DNA from: Selenomonas sp. AB3002
GTDB lineage: Bacteria > Bacillota > Negativicutes > Selenomonadales > Selenomonadaceae
Length of the DNA stretch: 64,000 nucleotides
Reading direction: 5' to 3'
NCBI RefSeq assembly: GCF_000702545.1
Contig: NZ_JNIO01000008.1
Location: 992,001 to 1,056,000 of the forward strand
The position numbers and the translations under genes were made by a program. The notes beneath the pieces are model-generated. The model was not told the origin of the DNA. It was given only the letters and a program-made list of their open reading frames with translations, and did not search any database. This document shows positions 51,019-59,296 of this stretch, one piece after another. Position 1 is the stretch's first letter. The number at the start of each line of letters is the position of its first letter.

Positions 51019-51286
51019 GCAGTTTACAATATTACGTGAATCCCACTTTGCTAATTATTGAGCTTCCCAAAAGCTTATCCTACTCCCCTATTCCTTCTAA
51101 GCCCCCCTTTTTCCTGCCATAGAACAGTAAAATCCCCCACCAAAACGTGCAGCAGGCGAGAGATATAGACATGATGGTAGCCGAAATGGCTGTTCCGATT
51201 ATTATTATCACATTTGTTCAATACAGTCTCCTTTTGGAGTCTTGTCAATAGTATCAGCCCAGCCTGCTTTAGGATGCTGGCAGTTA
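51019..51286. other. Gap upstream of the biotin operon
   Basis: No convincing gene. A plus-strand frame at about 51171-51250 reads MMVAEMAVPIIIITFVQYSL, like the end of a membrane protein, but lacks a start region and continues upstream past stops, so it may be a remnant. A 74-residue minus-strand ORF has no ribosome binding site and no homology I recognise. Confidence 0.4.
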
Positions 51287-51382
51287 TTGTAAACTGCATA
51301 CTGAAGAATAGTTGACAATAAGCACTGAGAGGAGTATCGTGTATATCGTATAGTCAACCAAAGTATTAAATCTAGTTAACGA
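51287..51382 (+). promoter_or_regulatory. bioY promoter with two BirA (biotin repressor) boxes
   Basis: TTGTAAAC-16-GTTGACAA (51287-51318) and TAGTCAAC-16-GTTAACGA (51351-51382) match the two-part BirA operator TTGTNAAC-N15/16-GTTNACAA, the first perfectly and the second with one mismatch per half. The right half of box 1 contains the -35 TTGACA (51312-51317), with TATCGT 17 bases on (51335-51340). Box 2 lies just past the start point. Biotin-loaded BirA should shut the operon. Confidence 0.85.
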
Positions 51383-51394
51383 GGAGACAAGAAA

Positions 51395-51985
51395 ATGAAG
51401 CATCTTACTGTTCGTGAAATCGTTTTATGCGGCCTGTTCATCGCCCTTATCACCGTTGGCACCTTTATCCGCATTCCGGTGGGTACGGATGTCTATACCC
51501 TGCAATTCATGTTCACCCTGCTGGCAGGGCTGGTGCTTGGTGCCCGTTTGGGAGCTATTGCTGTAGGCGCTTATGTATTACTGGGAGTTTTGGGCGTCCC
51601 CGTCTTTGCCTCAGGTTGCGGCCCCGCTTATGTGCTCCAGCCAACTTTTGGCTACCTGCTGGCCTTTATCATGCAGGCCTGGTTTTGTGGATCCTATATC
51701 CGCCGTTCCCATAATATTTCCTTCCGCAGTCTGCTGGCGGCGAATACAGGCGGCATGGCCATCGTCTATCTGTTTGGCATCACCTGGTTCTATCTGGTAT
51801 CTAATTTTGTGATAGATGCGCCTATTCCCCTTTGGACAGCCATTCTCTACTGCGGCATCCTGCAAGCTGTACCAGATTACCTTCTTTGCCTGGCTGCGGC
51901 AGCCATTGGCCTGCGCTGCTGGCAAAGCGGTGTCTGGGTAGAGGAAACGAAAAATGAAATCTCTCACAAGGAGATATGCGCATGA
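51395..51985 (+). CDS. bioY: Biotin transporter BioY (ECF S component)
   Basis: A 196-residue membrane protein starting MKHLTVREIVLCGLFIALIT behind AACGAGGAG. About six TM segments are seen, with the BioY motif TLQFMFTLLAGLVLGARLG and GYLLAFIMQAWF. It is the substrate-binding subunit for biotin uptake in the ECF system. The BirA boxes upstream and bioD-bioB downstream fit. Its end overlaps the bioD region by 4 bases. Confidence 0.95.
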   Translation: MKHLTVREIVLCGLFIALITVGTFIRIPVGTDVYTLQFMFTLLAGLVLGARLGAIAVGAYVLLGVLGVPVFASGCGPAYVLQPTFGYLLAFIMQAWFCGSYIRRSHNISFRSLLAANTGGMAIVYLFGITWFYLVSNFVIDAPIPLWTAILYCGILQAVPDYLLCLAAAAIGLRCWQSGVWVEETKNEISHKEICA

Positions 51986-52668
51986 GCCGGAATCTTTTCG
52001 TCACGGCCACAGGGACAGAGATTGGCAAGACCTATGTGGCGGGGCTTATTGCCAAGACTCTTCAGGAAGCCGGCCTGAAGGCTGCCTATTACAAGGCGGC
52101 CATGAGCGGCAACCAGCGCCGCCCGGATGGAACTCTTATACCTGGCGATGCCCTGTTTGTCAAGGAATTCGCCCATCTTTCCCAGAGCCTTGAAAGCATG
52201 TGTCCCTACGTCTACGAACACGCCGTATCCCCCCACCTGGCCTCCCGCCTGGAAGGGCATCCCGTCTCCATGGAGGTGGTGGAAAAGTCCTTTCAAAAGG
52301 TCAGTTGTGAATACGATTATGTGGTGGTGGAAGGCAGCGGCGGCATCACCTGCCCTCTTGGCTATGATGAGGAACCCATACAGCTGGAAGATATTGTCCG
52401 CCGTCTTGCCCTGCCCAGCGTGATGGTGGCTGACGCAGGACTTGGCACCATCAATGGGGTAGTGCTGACTTGCGAATACATGAAGCAGAAGGAGCTGCCC
52501 TTGGAAGGCATCATCTTCAACAACTTCCATGCAGGTGATGTGATGGAGGAGGACAACCGGCGCATGTGCGAGGAAATGACAGGCCTGCCAGTGCTTGCCT
52601 GCGTCGCCCGGGGAGACAGGGCGCTGCCCGGCCTTGAGGCAGAAAAACTTGCAGCGCTTTTCGACTGA
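51982..52668 (+). CDS. bioD: Dethiobiotin synthetase
   Basis: The ATG at 51982 is 8 bases after AAGGAG and is preferred over an ATG two codons earlier. The 228-residue protein has the P-loop FVTATGTEIGKTYVAGL at the start, VVVEGSGGITCPLGYDEE, and MVADAGLGTINGVVLTCEYM. It makes dethiobiotin from diaminopelargonic acid with ATP and CO2. The genes for earlier steps (bioF, bioA) are absent from the window. Confidence 0.95.
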   Translation: MSRNLFVTATGTEIGKTYVAGLIAKTLQEAGLKAAYYKAAMSGNQRRPDGTLIPGDALFVKEFAHLSQSLESMCPYVYEHAVSPHLASRLEGHPVSMEVVEKSFQKVSCEYDYVVVEGSGGITCPLGYDEEPIQLEDIVRRLALPSVMVADAGLGTINGVVLTCEYMKQKELPLEGIIFNNFHAGDVMEEDNRRMCEEMTGLPVLACVARGDRALPGLEAEKLAALFD

Positions 52669-52693
52669 CTGAATATATACGAGGTACATACTC

Positions 52694-53683
52694 ATGAAAA
52701 TAATCAACCTTTCCGCTTTGGCAAAAGAAATAATTGAGGGCGCAAGACTGAAGCCTGAGGACGACCTTTCCCTGCTGCTGGAGGCTCACCTGGAGGAGCT
52801 TCAGGCCGCAGCCGGTGAAGTGCAGGTAGCCTTCTGCGGCAATCATGTGGATCTGTGCACCATCCTGAACGGACGCAGCGGCAGGTGCAGCGAGGATTGC
52901 AAATACTGCGCCCAGGCTGCCTGCCACCATACAGGCATTGAGGAATATGCTTTTTTGCCAACGGAGAAAATCTTAGAAAATGCCCGGGCCAACCAAAGGG
53001 CCGGGGTGAACCGCTTTGCCATCGTCACCTCCGGCAGAGCCTTGCAGGGCAAAGAGTTCGATCTGGCCATTGCGGCTTATGAAAAAATGAGGGACACCCT
53101 TTCTATTGATCTCTGCGCCTCCCATGGCATCATCGGCAGGGAGCAGTTCCGCCGTCTGAGGAAAGCCGGCGTCACCAGCTACCATCATAATATCGAAACC
53201 TCCCGCCGCTTCTTCCCCCATATCTGCACTACCCACACCTACGAAGACCGCATCAGGACTATCAGGATTGCCCAGGAGGAAGGGCTTTGCGTCTGCTCCG
53301 GCGGCATCATCGGCATGGGGGAAAACTGGCAGGACAGGCTGGACATGGCCTTTGAACTGCAGGCCCTGGGCATCGAGTCCATTCCCATCAACGCCCTGAT
53401 GCCCATCCCGGGCACGCCCCTGGCAGAGCAGCAGCCCCTTGCCGGCGAGGAAATCCTGCGCACCATTGCCATCTTCCGCCTTATCAATCCCACTGCCAAT
53501 ATCCGCCTGGCCGCAGGCAGGAAACTCCTGCCTGAAAATGGCGCCACGGCTTTCCTGCACGGAGCCTCAGCTTCCATCACAGGCAATATGCTGACCACCT
53601 CTGGCACCACCATCAAAGAGGACAGGGAAATGCTGAGGCGCCTGGGGCTGACCAATGATGTGCAAATGGACCAGGTATCATAG
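52694..53683 (+). CDS. bioB: Biotin synthase
   Basis: A 329-residue radical SAM enzyme with CxxxCxxC at Cys65, Cys69 and Cys72 (GRCSEDCKYCAQ), then the NRFAIVTSGRALQG, DLCASHGIIG, SYHHNIETSRRFFPHICTTH, CSGGIIGMGENWQDR, PINALMPIPGTPL and INPTANIRLAAGRKL motifs. It inserts sulfur into dethiobiotin. It is the last gene of bioY-bioD-bioB, with a terminator after it. Confidence 0.97.
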   Translation: MKIINLSALAKEIIEGARLKPEDDLSLLLEAHLEELQAAAGEVQVAFCGNHVDLCTILNGRSGRCSEDCKYCAQAACHHTGIEEYAFLPTEKILENARANQRAGVNRFAIVTSGRALQGKEFDLAIAAYEKMRDTLSIDLCASHGIIGREQFRRLRKAGVTSYHHNIETSRRFFPHICTTHTYEDRIRTIRIAQEEGLCVCSGGIIGMGENWQDRLDMAFELQALGIESIPINALMPIPGTPLAEQQPLAGEEILRTIAIFRLINPTANIRLAAGRKLLPENGATAFLHGASASITGNMLTTSGTTIKEDREMLRRLGLTNDVQMDQVS

Positions 53684-53694
53684 ATTTTCAACTA

Positions 53695-53744
53695 AAAAGC
53701 AGCTCATAGTTCAGGTGTTATCCCGGCCTATGGGCTGCTTTTTC
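53695..53744 (+). terminator. Terminator of the biotin operon
   Basis: AAAAAGCAGCTCATAG and CTATGGGCTGCTTTTT pair with one mismatch (loop about 17 bases), followed by a T-run. Confidence 0.85.
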
Positions 53745-54061
53745 ACACACGCCAATATTTCCATCAGGCTGCCTGCCGCAGCAGGTCCTGGATAATGGTC
53801 TTCATAGAAATCGTCCTTTCAAAGTTTCAAAGTTGTTTCATTATCAAAGTTTCCTGCATCCGGATGCTGTCTTTACCTGTATTCTAACAGGGAGAAAAAG
53901 CTGTAACAATAGAAAAAGAACAGAATTTGTTATTTTGGCTCAGAAAAACGGTTGTTTTGTTATCTTTCACAGGGAAAACATGTAAATATAACAGGAAAAT
54001 GTAACAAAATCTGTTCTTTTATGGTATGATGGAGAAAACAAACTTGAAAGGATTGGCAGCC
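53745..54061 (+). promoter_or_regulatory. Intergenic region with DeoR-type operator repeats
   Basis: GAACAGAATTTGTTA (53918-53932) and its inverted near-copy TAACAAAATCTGTTC (54002-54016, one mismatch) lie about 84 bases apart, and further TAACA and TGTTA half sites lie between. A TATGAT (54025-54030) may be the -10 of the regulator gene, so the second site overlaps the promoter. The -35 is weak. This suggests self-repression. The first 150 bases show no gene. Confidence 0.6.
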
Positions 54062-54823
54062 ATGAAGGCATCGGCAAGGCGCGAGGAGATACTGAAGTAC
54101 CTGCAAGCCCACCAGACAGGCTATACGGCAGAGCTGTGCCGGGAGCTTGATGTTTCCGCCATGACCATCCGGCGTGATTTCGAAGTCATGGCAGGACAGG
54201 GACTGGTCACCCTCATCAGGGGCGGGGCAGCCCTGAACCACGGCACCTCTGTGGTCTACAGCCTGAAACTCAGGCAGACCCATCTGCCCTTGGAAAAGCA
54301 GCGCATCGCCCAGCGCTGTGCGGACATGGTCTGCGAGGGCAATTCCGTCTTTATCGACTGCGGCTCCACCGCCGAGCGCATAGGAGAGGCCCTGAGGGGC
54401 AAGAAGAACATCACCGTGCTGACCAATTCCCTGGACACAGCCCAGGTGCTCAGCACCGCTAAGGGCATCAAGCTCATCATGGTGCCCGGTGAATTCAATG
54501 AAGCCATCCGGGGCTTCACGGGCCTTTTGACCACGGATTTCATCCAAAGGTTCCGCATCGACTACATCTTCCTGGGGGCCAACGGCATTGACGCCTCCCA
54601 CGGCATGACCGTGCCGGACTATGCAGATGCCGAAACCAAGCGGGTGCTTATCCGCCAGTCCCGCCATGTGATAGTGGCTGCCGACCACGCCAAGCTGGGC
54701 AGCAGCTATTTCGAGATAGTAGCCAGGCTCCCGGAAATCGAAGCCATCGTAACCGACAGCGACGCCGATGAAACCATCGTGCAGGAACTGCGGGCAGATG
54801 GGACAGAAGTGATCTTGGTATGA
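54062..54823 (+). CDS. DeoR family transcriptional regulator
   Basis: The ATG at 54062 (MKASARREEILKYLQAHQT) is preferred because DeoR proteins begin this way; an ATG at 54026 would sit inside the -10 box. The 253-residue protein has the DeoR HTH (YTAELCRELDVSAMTIRRDF) followed by LIRGGAAL, then the sugar-phosphate isomerase-like DeoRC domain (FIDCGSTAERIGEALRG, LGANGIDASHGMT, ADHAKLGSSYFE). These control sugar or nucleoside catabolism. No catabolic gene is adjacent, so its target is unknown. Confidence 0.92.
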   Translation: MKASARREEILKYLQAHQTGYTAELCRELDVSAMTIRRDFEVMAGQGLVTLIRGGAALNHGTSVVYSLKLRQTHLPLEKQRIAQRCADMVCEGNSVFIDCGSTAERIGEALRGKKNITVLTNSLDTAQVLSTAKGIKLIMVPGEFNEAIRGFTGLLTTDFIQRFRIDYIFLGANGIDASHGMTVPDYADAETKRVLIRQSRHVIVAADHAKLGSSYFEIVARLPEIEAIVTDSDADETIVQELRADGTEVILV

Positions 54824-54860
54824 TGCTGATGCGAAAAAGGAGCATGCAAGGGAGCATATA

Positions 54861-55562
54861 ATGAAAAACACAAACGAAGCATGGCACGAATTATCTCCCC
54901 AGGAAATGCCGAAGCTGCAGCGGGCGCTCTTGCCGGAAGCCGGCTTTGTCCAGGAGGGTGATGAGCTCATCTTCCGTGAAGACCTGCTGGATGGGGCCTT
55001 TGAGTTGCTGGTGAAGGTTGGGCTTGAGGGAAAGATCTTTACTCTGCTGATGGACAAGGAAGCGGAGGCTCCCTATGTGCTCCATCTGGTGGAAAATGCA
55101 GCGGGAGCCTTTGTGGGCCAGGTGCGGGCAGCTTACGAAGGGGTGCTGGCCCGGCTGGGGGAAAAATGCGGTGAGCATGGGGCTTTCCACGGGCGCTATG
55201 TGGAGGAAGTGCTGCGCTATACCCGGGAGAAGTACGGTGATGAGATCGAATATCCCTGGGAAGATACTGATGCAGCAGTGGTGCGCTGCCAAGCCACCAG
55301 GAAATGGTATATGCTGCTGATGAAGATCCTGCCTGTCAAGATTGGCCTTGGGGGGAAAAATCCCATCCGTGTCATGAACCTCCACGGCACCGCAGAGCAG
55401 GTGGCGGCATTAGTCGATAACGAAAGGTACTTCCCCGGCTGGCACATGAACCGCAAGTACTGGTACACAGTCTGCCTGGACGGCTCTATTCCCTTGGAAG
55501 AACTGCGGCAGCGGATTGACGAGAGCTACGCCCTGGCGCAGACCAAAAGCAGGAAGAAATAG
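54861..55562 (+). CDS. MmcQ/YjbR family protein
   Basis: A 233-residue protein (MKNTNEAWHELSPQEMPKL) with the YjbR-type core: RCQATRKWYMLLMKI, INLHGTAEQVAALVDN and YFPGWHMNRKYWYTVCLDG, then EELRQRIDESYALA. An extra N-terminal domain of about 110 residues precedes the core. YjbR/MmcQ proteins have a DNA-binding-like fold; role uncertain. It follows the DeoR gene by 37 bases with an AAAGGAG-containing gap. Confidence 0.85.
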   Translation: MKNTNEAWHELSPQEMPKLQRALLPEAGFVQEGDELIFREDLLDGAFELLVKVGLEGKIFTLLMDKEAEAPYVLHLVENAAGAFVGQVRAAYEGVLARLGEKCGEHGAFHGRYVEEVLRYTREKYGDEIEYPWEDTDAAVVRCQATRKWYMLLMKILPVKIGLGGKNPIRVMNLHGTAEQVAALVDNERYFPGWHMNRKYWYTVCLDGSIPLEELRQRIDESYALAQTKSRKK

Positions 55563-55591
55563 CCAAATAAAAAGGCGCTGTGATGACATTC

Positions 55592-57535
55592 TCACCTTAT
55601 GCCTCCGATGGCTATAAGGCCATCAATGCACCGGCCATTGTCTGTCTTATGCCACCAAAGATCATCAACTGTCACCCTGCGGGTATAGTATTTCAGCGCA
55701 CCCTCGTCACCCTCACCGGGAAACCATCTGCTGCTGGCTGCGTGAATGATATGCGGTTCGCCCCTGTCATCCTTACCCAAATACAACATGACATGGCCTT
55801 CGGAAAAGAGCAAATCGCCGGGGCGGCAGTTGCCAATAACAGCCAGCTTGCCCTCACGGCCCAAATCTTCGATACCTTTGCGCATAGGCATGGCCTTTCT
55901 CTGCTCCACGGCATCGCCGGGAATATCAAGGCCAAAGCTGCGATAAACATCAGCGGTGAACAAGGAGCAGTCCACCCCTTCTTCCAGCCCGCACCAGCCA
56001 TAAAGCTCTCCCAAAAAGCGGAAGGACTGGCGCAGCACATTGTTTTCTGAATACGGCAGCCACCCCTTATGGACTGTCTCATCAGCAGGTATGCTGACCA
56101 GCTTCTCCGCGAATTTTCCCTCGGCAGACACGGGCATGACCACCAGCCATGTTCCATCTCTCCGGACTTCCGGCTTCTTCAAGGGCAGACGGGCACCCAT
56201 CTGGAACAGCAGGGAGGAGCCATTTCCCATATTTATGCGCTTTTTGCCATCTGTAAAGACGAGAAAATTCTTTGGCGCTGCATATTCCAGCCACTTGGCA
56301 TGGTCCACGAGCACAATCTCTTTTTTGTCCACCCAGCCCACATAATTCCTGAGCTGCACAAAGAAGTATTTTTTGTCCCGGCTCTCCGCCAGTACAGCCA
56401 GGGGCTCTGCCGGATAAAGAGTCAGCGCCTGGACCAGGTCATAATGGGTGTCGCGTGGGCCTTCATACCAGCCCTCACTTTCCGGCAGATAGCGCAGGTT
56501 CGCTCTGCAGGTAGTCAGGGCAAACTTCACGGCCTGTCTGGCTGGCAGGGACTCCGGCGCACAGTTTTCCTCCACTTGCCGGTAGCGCTCCCTGGTCAAA
56601 GGCCTGCCGTTCTCATATATGTTCTCCGGCTCAAACCACAGGTAATTATCCCGTGACACCTTGATTTTTTCCCTGATATATTCTGCCGTCACTTCTGCAG
56701 GAAAACTTTCCATATCCACCAGCAGGGAGTTTTGGCGGCGCATTTCTTCCTGCAACTGTTTCAGTTCTGCCCCCGGCAGCTCTTTTTCACCTGCAGGATT
56801 CCGCTTTGTCCAATATGCAGCTGAACCGTATTTGCCCTGCATGTTCTGCGTTTCTCTGCCACCGGACAGATATTCTTCCAGGGTCAGCCCTTGCAGGAAA
56901 ATCTTCCTGGCGGCCTCCCGGCCCACATAACGGCAATGCCATGACTCATAATCGTAGCCAGTGATAGCCGATTTCCCCGGCGGATAGCGCAGGATAAAGC
57001 CATGCTCGGCAAGACGCCTGTGCATTTTTTGATAGGGCGTCTCCCAGGTTCCATACACATCATTAGTAGGGCTGCCATCTTTGACTATGGTAACATCCAG
57101 TGCCAGTCCCGTGTGATGCTCAGAGTAACCCGGGACAGCGGCATATTTCTTCACATAGTCATCGCCCTCTGTCGCCCGCAGTTCCTCGATGAGTTCTCGC
57201 TGACGGGCTACACTGCGGTAGGCAGACTCCAGCTCTATCTGAATCCCCCTCTTCAGCAAATCCTCCCGCAAGGACAGAAAATGCTTATATGTTTCTCTTT
57301 CAACCTGAAATTCTTTGCCAAAACAATTCTTGACCGTCACCAGGTCAACCTTTTCCTCATAATCATCGGGCAGCTTATTGGTCTTGTTCACCAGCAGCAG
57401 ATTATCAGCCTCCGCTTCCTGGTATGCGCCAGCATGCACCGCCTCAGCCGCCTCAATGTGACTGTATCCTCCATCGTAAGCCAGCGGACTGCACACTGCC
57501 CCCGCCAATAAAGTAGCAAGCAATATTTTTTTCAC
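55592..57535 (-). CDS. VanY D,D-carboxypeptidase fused to SH3-like and NlpC/P60 domains
   Basis: The GTG at 57535 (VKKILLATLLAGAVCSPLA) has GGAGG upstream, so it is preferred to a longer frame. The 647-residue protein has a signal peptide, a VanY-type D-Ala-D-Ala carboxypeptidase (ELESAYRSVARQRELIEELR, SEHHTGLALDVTIV, SWHCRYVGREAA), middle SH3-like segments (YFFVQLRNYVGWVDKKEIVL), and a C-terminal NlpC/P60 domain with EGVDCSLF (Cys near 522), EGHVMLYLG and HIIHAASSRW. It thus cuts both D,D and probably gamma-D-Glu peptide bonds of peptidoglycan. Confidence 0.9.
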   Translation of the reverse strand: MKKILLATLLAGAVCSPLAYDGGYSHIEAAEAVHAGAYQEAEADNLLLVNKTNKLPDDYEEKVDLVTVKNCFGKEFQVERETYKHFLSLREDLLKRGIQIELESAYRSVARQRELIEELRATEGDDYVKKYAAVPGYSEHHTGLALDVTIVKDGSPTNDVYGTWETPYQKMHRRLAEHGFILRYPPGKSAITGYDYESWHCRYVGREAARKIFLQGLTLEEYLSGGRETQNMQGKYGSAAYWTKRNPAGEKELPGAELKQLQEEMRRQNSLLVDMESFPAEVTAEYIREKIKVSRDNYLWFEPENIYENGRPLTRERYRQVEENCAPESLPARQAVKFALTTCRANLRYLPESEGWYEGPRDTHYDLVQALTLYPAEPLAVLAESRDKKYFFVQLRNYVGWVDKKEIVLVDHAKWLEYAAPKNFLVFTDGKKRINMGNGSSLLFQMGARLPLKKPEVRRDGTWLVVMPVSAEGKFAEKLVSIPADETVHKGWLPYSENNVLRQSFRFLGELYGWCGLEEGVDCSLFTADVYRSFGLDIPGDAVEQRKAMPMRKGIEDLGREGKLAVIGNCRPGDLLFSEGHVMLYLGKDDRGEPHIIHAASSRWFPGEGDEGALKYYTRRVTVDDLWWHKTDNGRCIDGLIAIGGIR

Positions 57536-57601
57536 AATAGCGCCTCCTGCACAATTTCCGGGAAGGAAGAATGATTCGGTACCTGGAATAATCATTATCA
57601 T

Positions 57602-57976
57602 AGTCCCCCTCGTCTTATAAGGCCATTATTCCAGTTTTGCCGTAGGCAAAACTTCCTCTTGGCCTTTCAACGAGGCGGGAGATATTAACTCGCCGCCTGT
57701 TAGTAGTTTGCCGCCCCCACTTATGGAAGTGAGGGACATCTTGTACTCGTTACATTCTGCAAGCAAGCGGCATTTTCCTTTGCTTGCCAAACTTTTCTCA
57801 ATGTAACGGATGCCAGGCGATCCTTATCGTGCGTGCCCTTCTGGAGCCGTACTTCTCCATTCAGGAACCAGCCAGCTGCCTGGATCAGTCGCAGGGAAAA
57901 TCTGCACAGCTCCGGCGAGCGTATCCGCATCTTTTGACACGCCCCAAGCGTATTTTGAAGACAGGCTTTACGGAAT
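57602..57976. repeat. Structured intergenic region, possible remnant of a dispersed element
   Basis: No intact gene. It holds hairpins: GTTTTGCCGTAGGCAAAAC (57634-57652), CCCCCACTT-ATGG-AAGTGAGGG (57714-57735) and GCAAGC...GCTTGC (57761-57787). A 69-residue minus-strand frame ends TSTRCPSLP and looks protein-like but lacks a start context. The CCCCCACTT...AAGTG hairpin resembles right ends of IS200/IS605 elements. I regard it as a candidate dispersed element remnant. Confidence 0.35.
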
Positions 57977-58013
57977 AAAAAATCTGCACATCAAGGATTT
58001 CTTGACGTGCAGA
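57977..58013 (-). terminator. Terminator of the secreted-protein gene
   Basis: On the minus strand TCTGCACGTCAAG (58001-58013) pairs with CTTGATGTGCAGA (57983-57995), followed by six T. Confidence 0.9.
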
Positions 58014-58057
58014 GAAATATGCTTGGTATTGGCGTTTACAAAGAATTTGGTACAGCC

Positions 58058-58999
58058 TTATTTTTTCAAAGCAGAAACTACTTCGCTATTTATATCCCCG
58101 AAGAGATTGCCTTCCTGGGCGCGATTCTTGACACTGGCGGGAATAACAGCCTTTTTGGCAGACTCTTTATTTCTCACCAGATAAAGCTGCAGGTTGTAGT
58201 AATAGCCAATGGATGCCAGCATGTCAACTTCCTCCTGGGCAAGAGAAATCTTGCCATCATAGGAATCCTGAAGCATGGCTTTGGCATAGTTGCGCATGAC
58301 ATCTGTAAGATCTGCGACTACCATATCCGTCTCCCCGGTCTTTTTGTCAACTGTCCAGGTAATTTTGAGATCGCTCGCAGCTAATGCCGCATTCAGGTAG
58401 ACTACAGTTGCCATCGCATCTCTGCTATCGGCCTCACTCATAGCAGCTATGCTCTCTCTGACAGCTTTATCTTCGACAGCAGAAAGCTCCTTGCCATCAA
58501 AGGTGACCTGCATGCGCTGTTGGCCTTTGCCGACGTCTTCAAGCTTCACATCCTTCACCGTGGCAGCATACTTCATCTTCGTTTCCCTGTCATCGGAGCA
58601 GACAGCATTAAGGATCCAGGTGAATCCCTCAAGGATATTCTCCCGTTGCCACTGACCGCCGCGATTCCCATATAAAACAACGACATTGCCTGACCGCTCT
58701 GCGTAAAAAGGCATCTCGGTCCGCTTGGTCTGCCCTGCAGCCAGATCTGTATAATCCCAGCTCATCCTCCCCTCAGCCACGGCAGCGCCATTATTCCACA
58801 GCTGACCATCGGCTATGACATTAGACTGGAGGGTAGGCCCATTGAACATCAGTTCCAGATGGTAGCCCTTGGCTTCACTCATATTTTGCAGATACACATC
58901 CCGAAAAGCCTGCATATCTGCCTCTGCAGCCAAAGCCCTGCTGCTGGCAGCCAGACAAATGAACCCCATCAGCATAGCAAAAATCTTAAAAAACCGCAT
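58058..58999 (-). CDS. Secreted protein of unknown function, 313 aa
   Basis: The ATG at 58999 (MRFFKIFAMLMGFICLAAS) has AAGGAGG 8 bases upstream, and the first 25 residues form a signal peptide ending SRALAAEA. The mature part is beta-like (YHLELMFNGPTLQSNVIADG, MPFYAERSGNVVVLYGNR) with a helical second half (RESIAAMSEADSRDAM). No catalytic motif recognised. The pattern of a substrate-free secreted protein of this size is common in Negativicutes. It is monocistronic. Confidence 0.75.
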   Translation of the reverse strand: MRFFKIFAMLMGFICLAASSRALAAEADMQAFRDVYLQNMSEAKGYHLELMFNGPTLQSNVIADGQLWNNGAAVAEGRMSWDYTDLAAGQTKRTEMPFYAERSGNVVVLYGNRGGQWQRENILEGFTWILNAVCSDDRETKMKYAATVKDVKLEDVGKGQQRMQVTFDGKELSAVEDKAVRESIAAMSEADSRDAMATVVYLNAALAASDLKITWTVDKKTGETDMVVADLTDVMRNYAKAMLQDSYDGKISLAQEEVDMLASIGYYYNLQLYLVRNKESAKKAVIPASVKNRAQEGNLFGDINSEVVSALKK

Positions 59000-59029
59000 T
59001 GCGCAATCCTCCTTACCTGAAAACATTTA

Positions 59030-59287
59030 AAACAAAAGTGCTCTCTGCTATATTAATTTCTACAACATGCGGATAAATCCTCCCCCTCATAGATATGTGA
59101 ATTAGAAACCCCGGCAATCTAAAGGAGCAGACCAGGCTCCCTCCTGATTCGGCGCCTGTCCCGCCGGATAGGGTATCATGACTCTGCTGTGACACAATCC
59201 CTTCATGCTGAATTTGCATGGGATAGCAGGAATAGGCGCTATTCAGAACGAATAGCACCTTTATGATATTTTTAGGAAAAGAAAGGG
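59030..59287 (+). other. Structured leader between divergent genes
   Basis: The roughly 260-base gap upstream of the FAD gene has several hairpins: GGAG...CTCC (59120-59136), CGGCG...CGCCG (59150-59166), and a terminator-like GGCGCTATTC-AGAAC-GAATAGCACC (59236-59260) followed by a T-rich tract. A ladder of structures ending in a terminator-like stem before a start codon is what riboswitch or attenuator leaders look like. I do not recognise a known class. Confidence 0.4.
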
Positions 59288-59296
59288 ATGATTTTG

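Noticed and set aside
51075-51299. Minus-strand ORF of 74 codons upstream of bioY
   Set aside because: No ribosome binding site and it overlaps the first BirA box; composition does not look coding.
53960-55057. Minus-strand ORF across the DeoR and MmcQ genes
   Set aside because: Spans two genes and an operator region on the opposite strand; no ribosome binding site or motif.
57810-58184. Plus-strand ORF across the terminator of the secreted-protein gene
   Set aside because: Crosses a strong intrinsic terminator and reads antisense into the gene at 58058; no start context.
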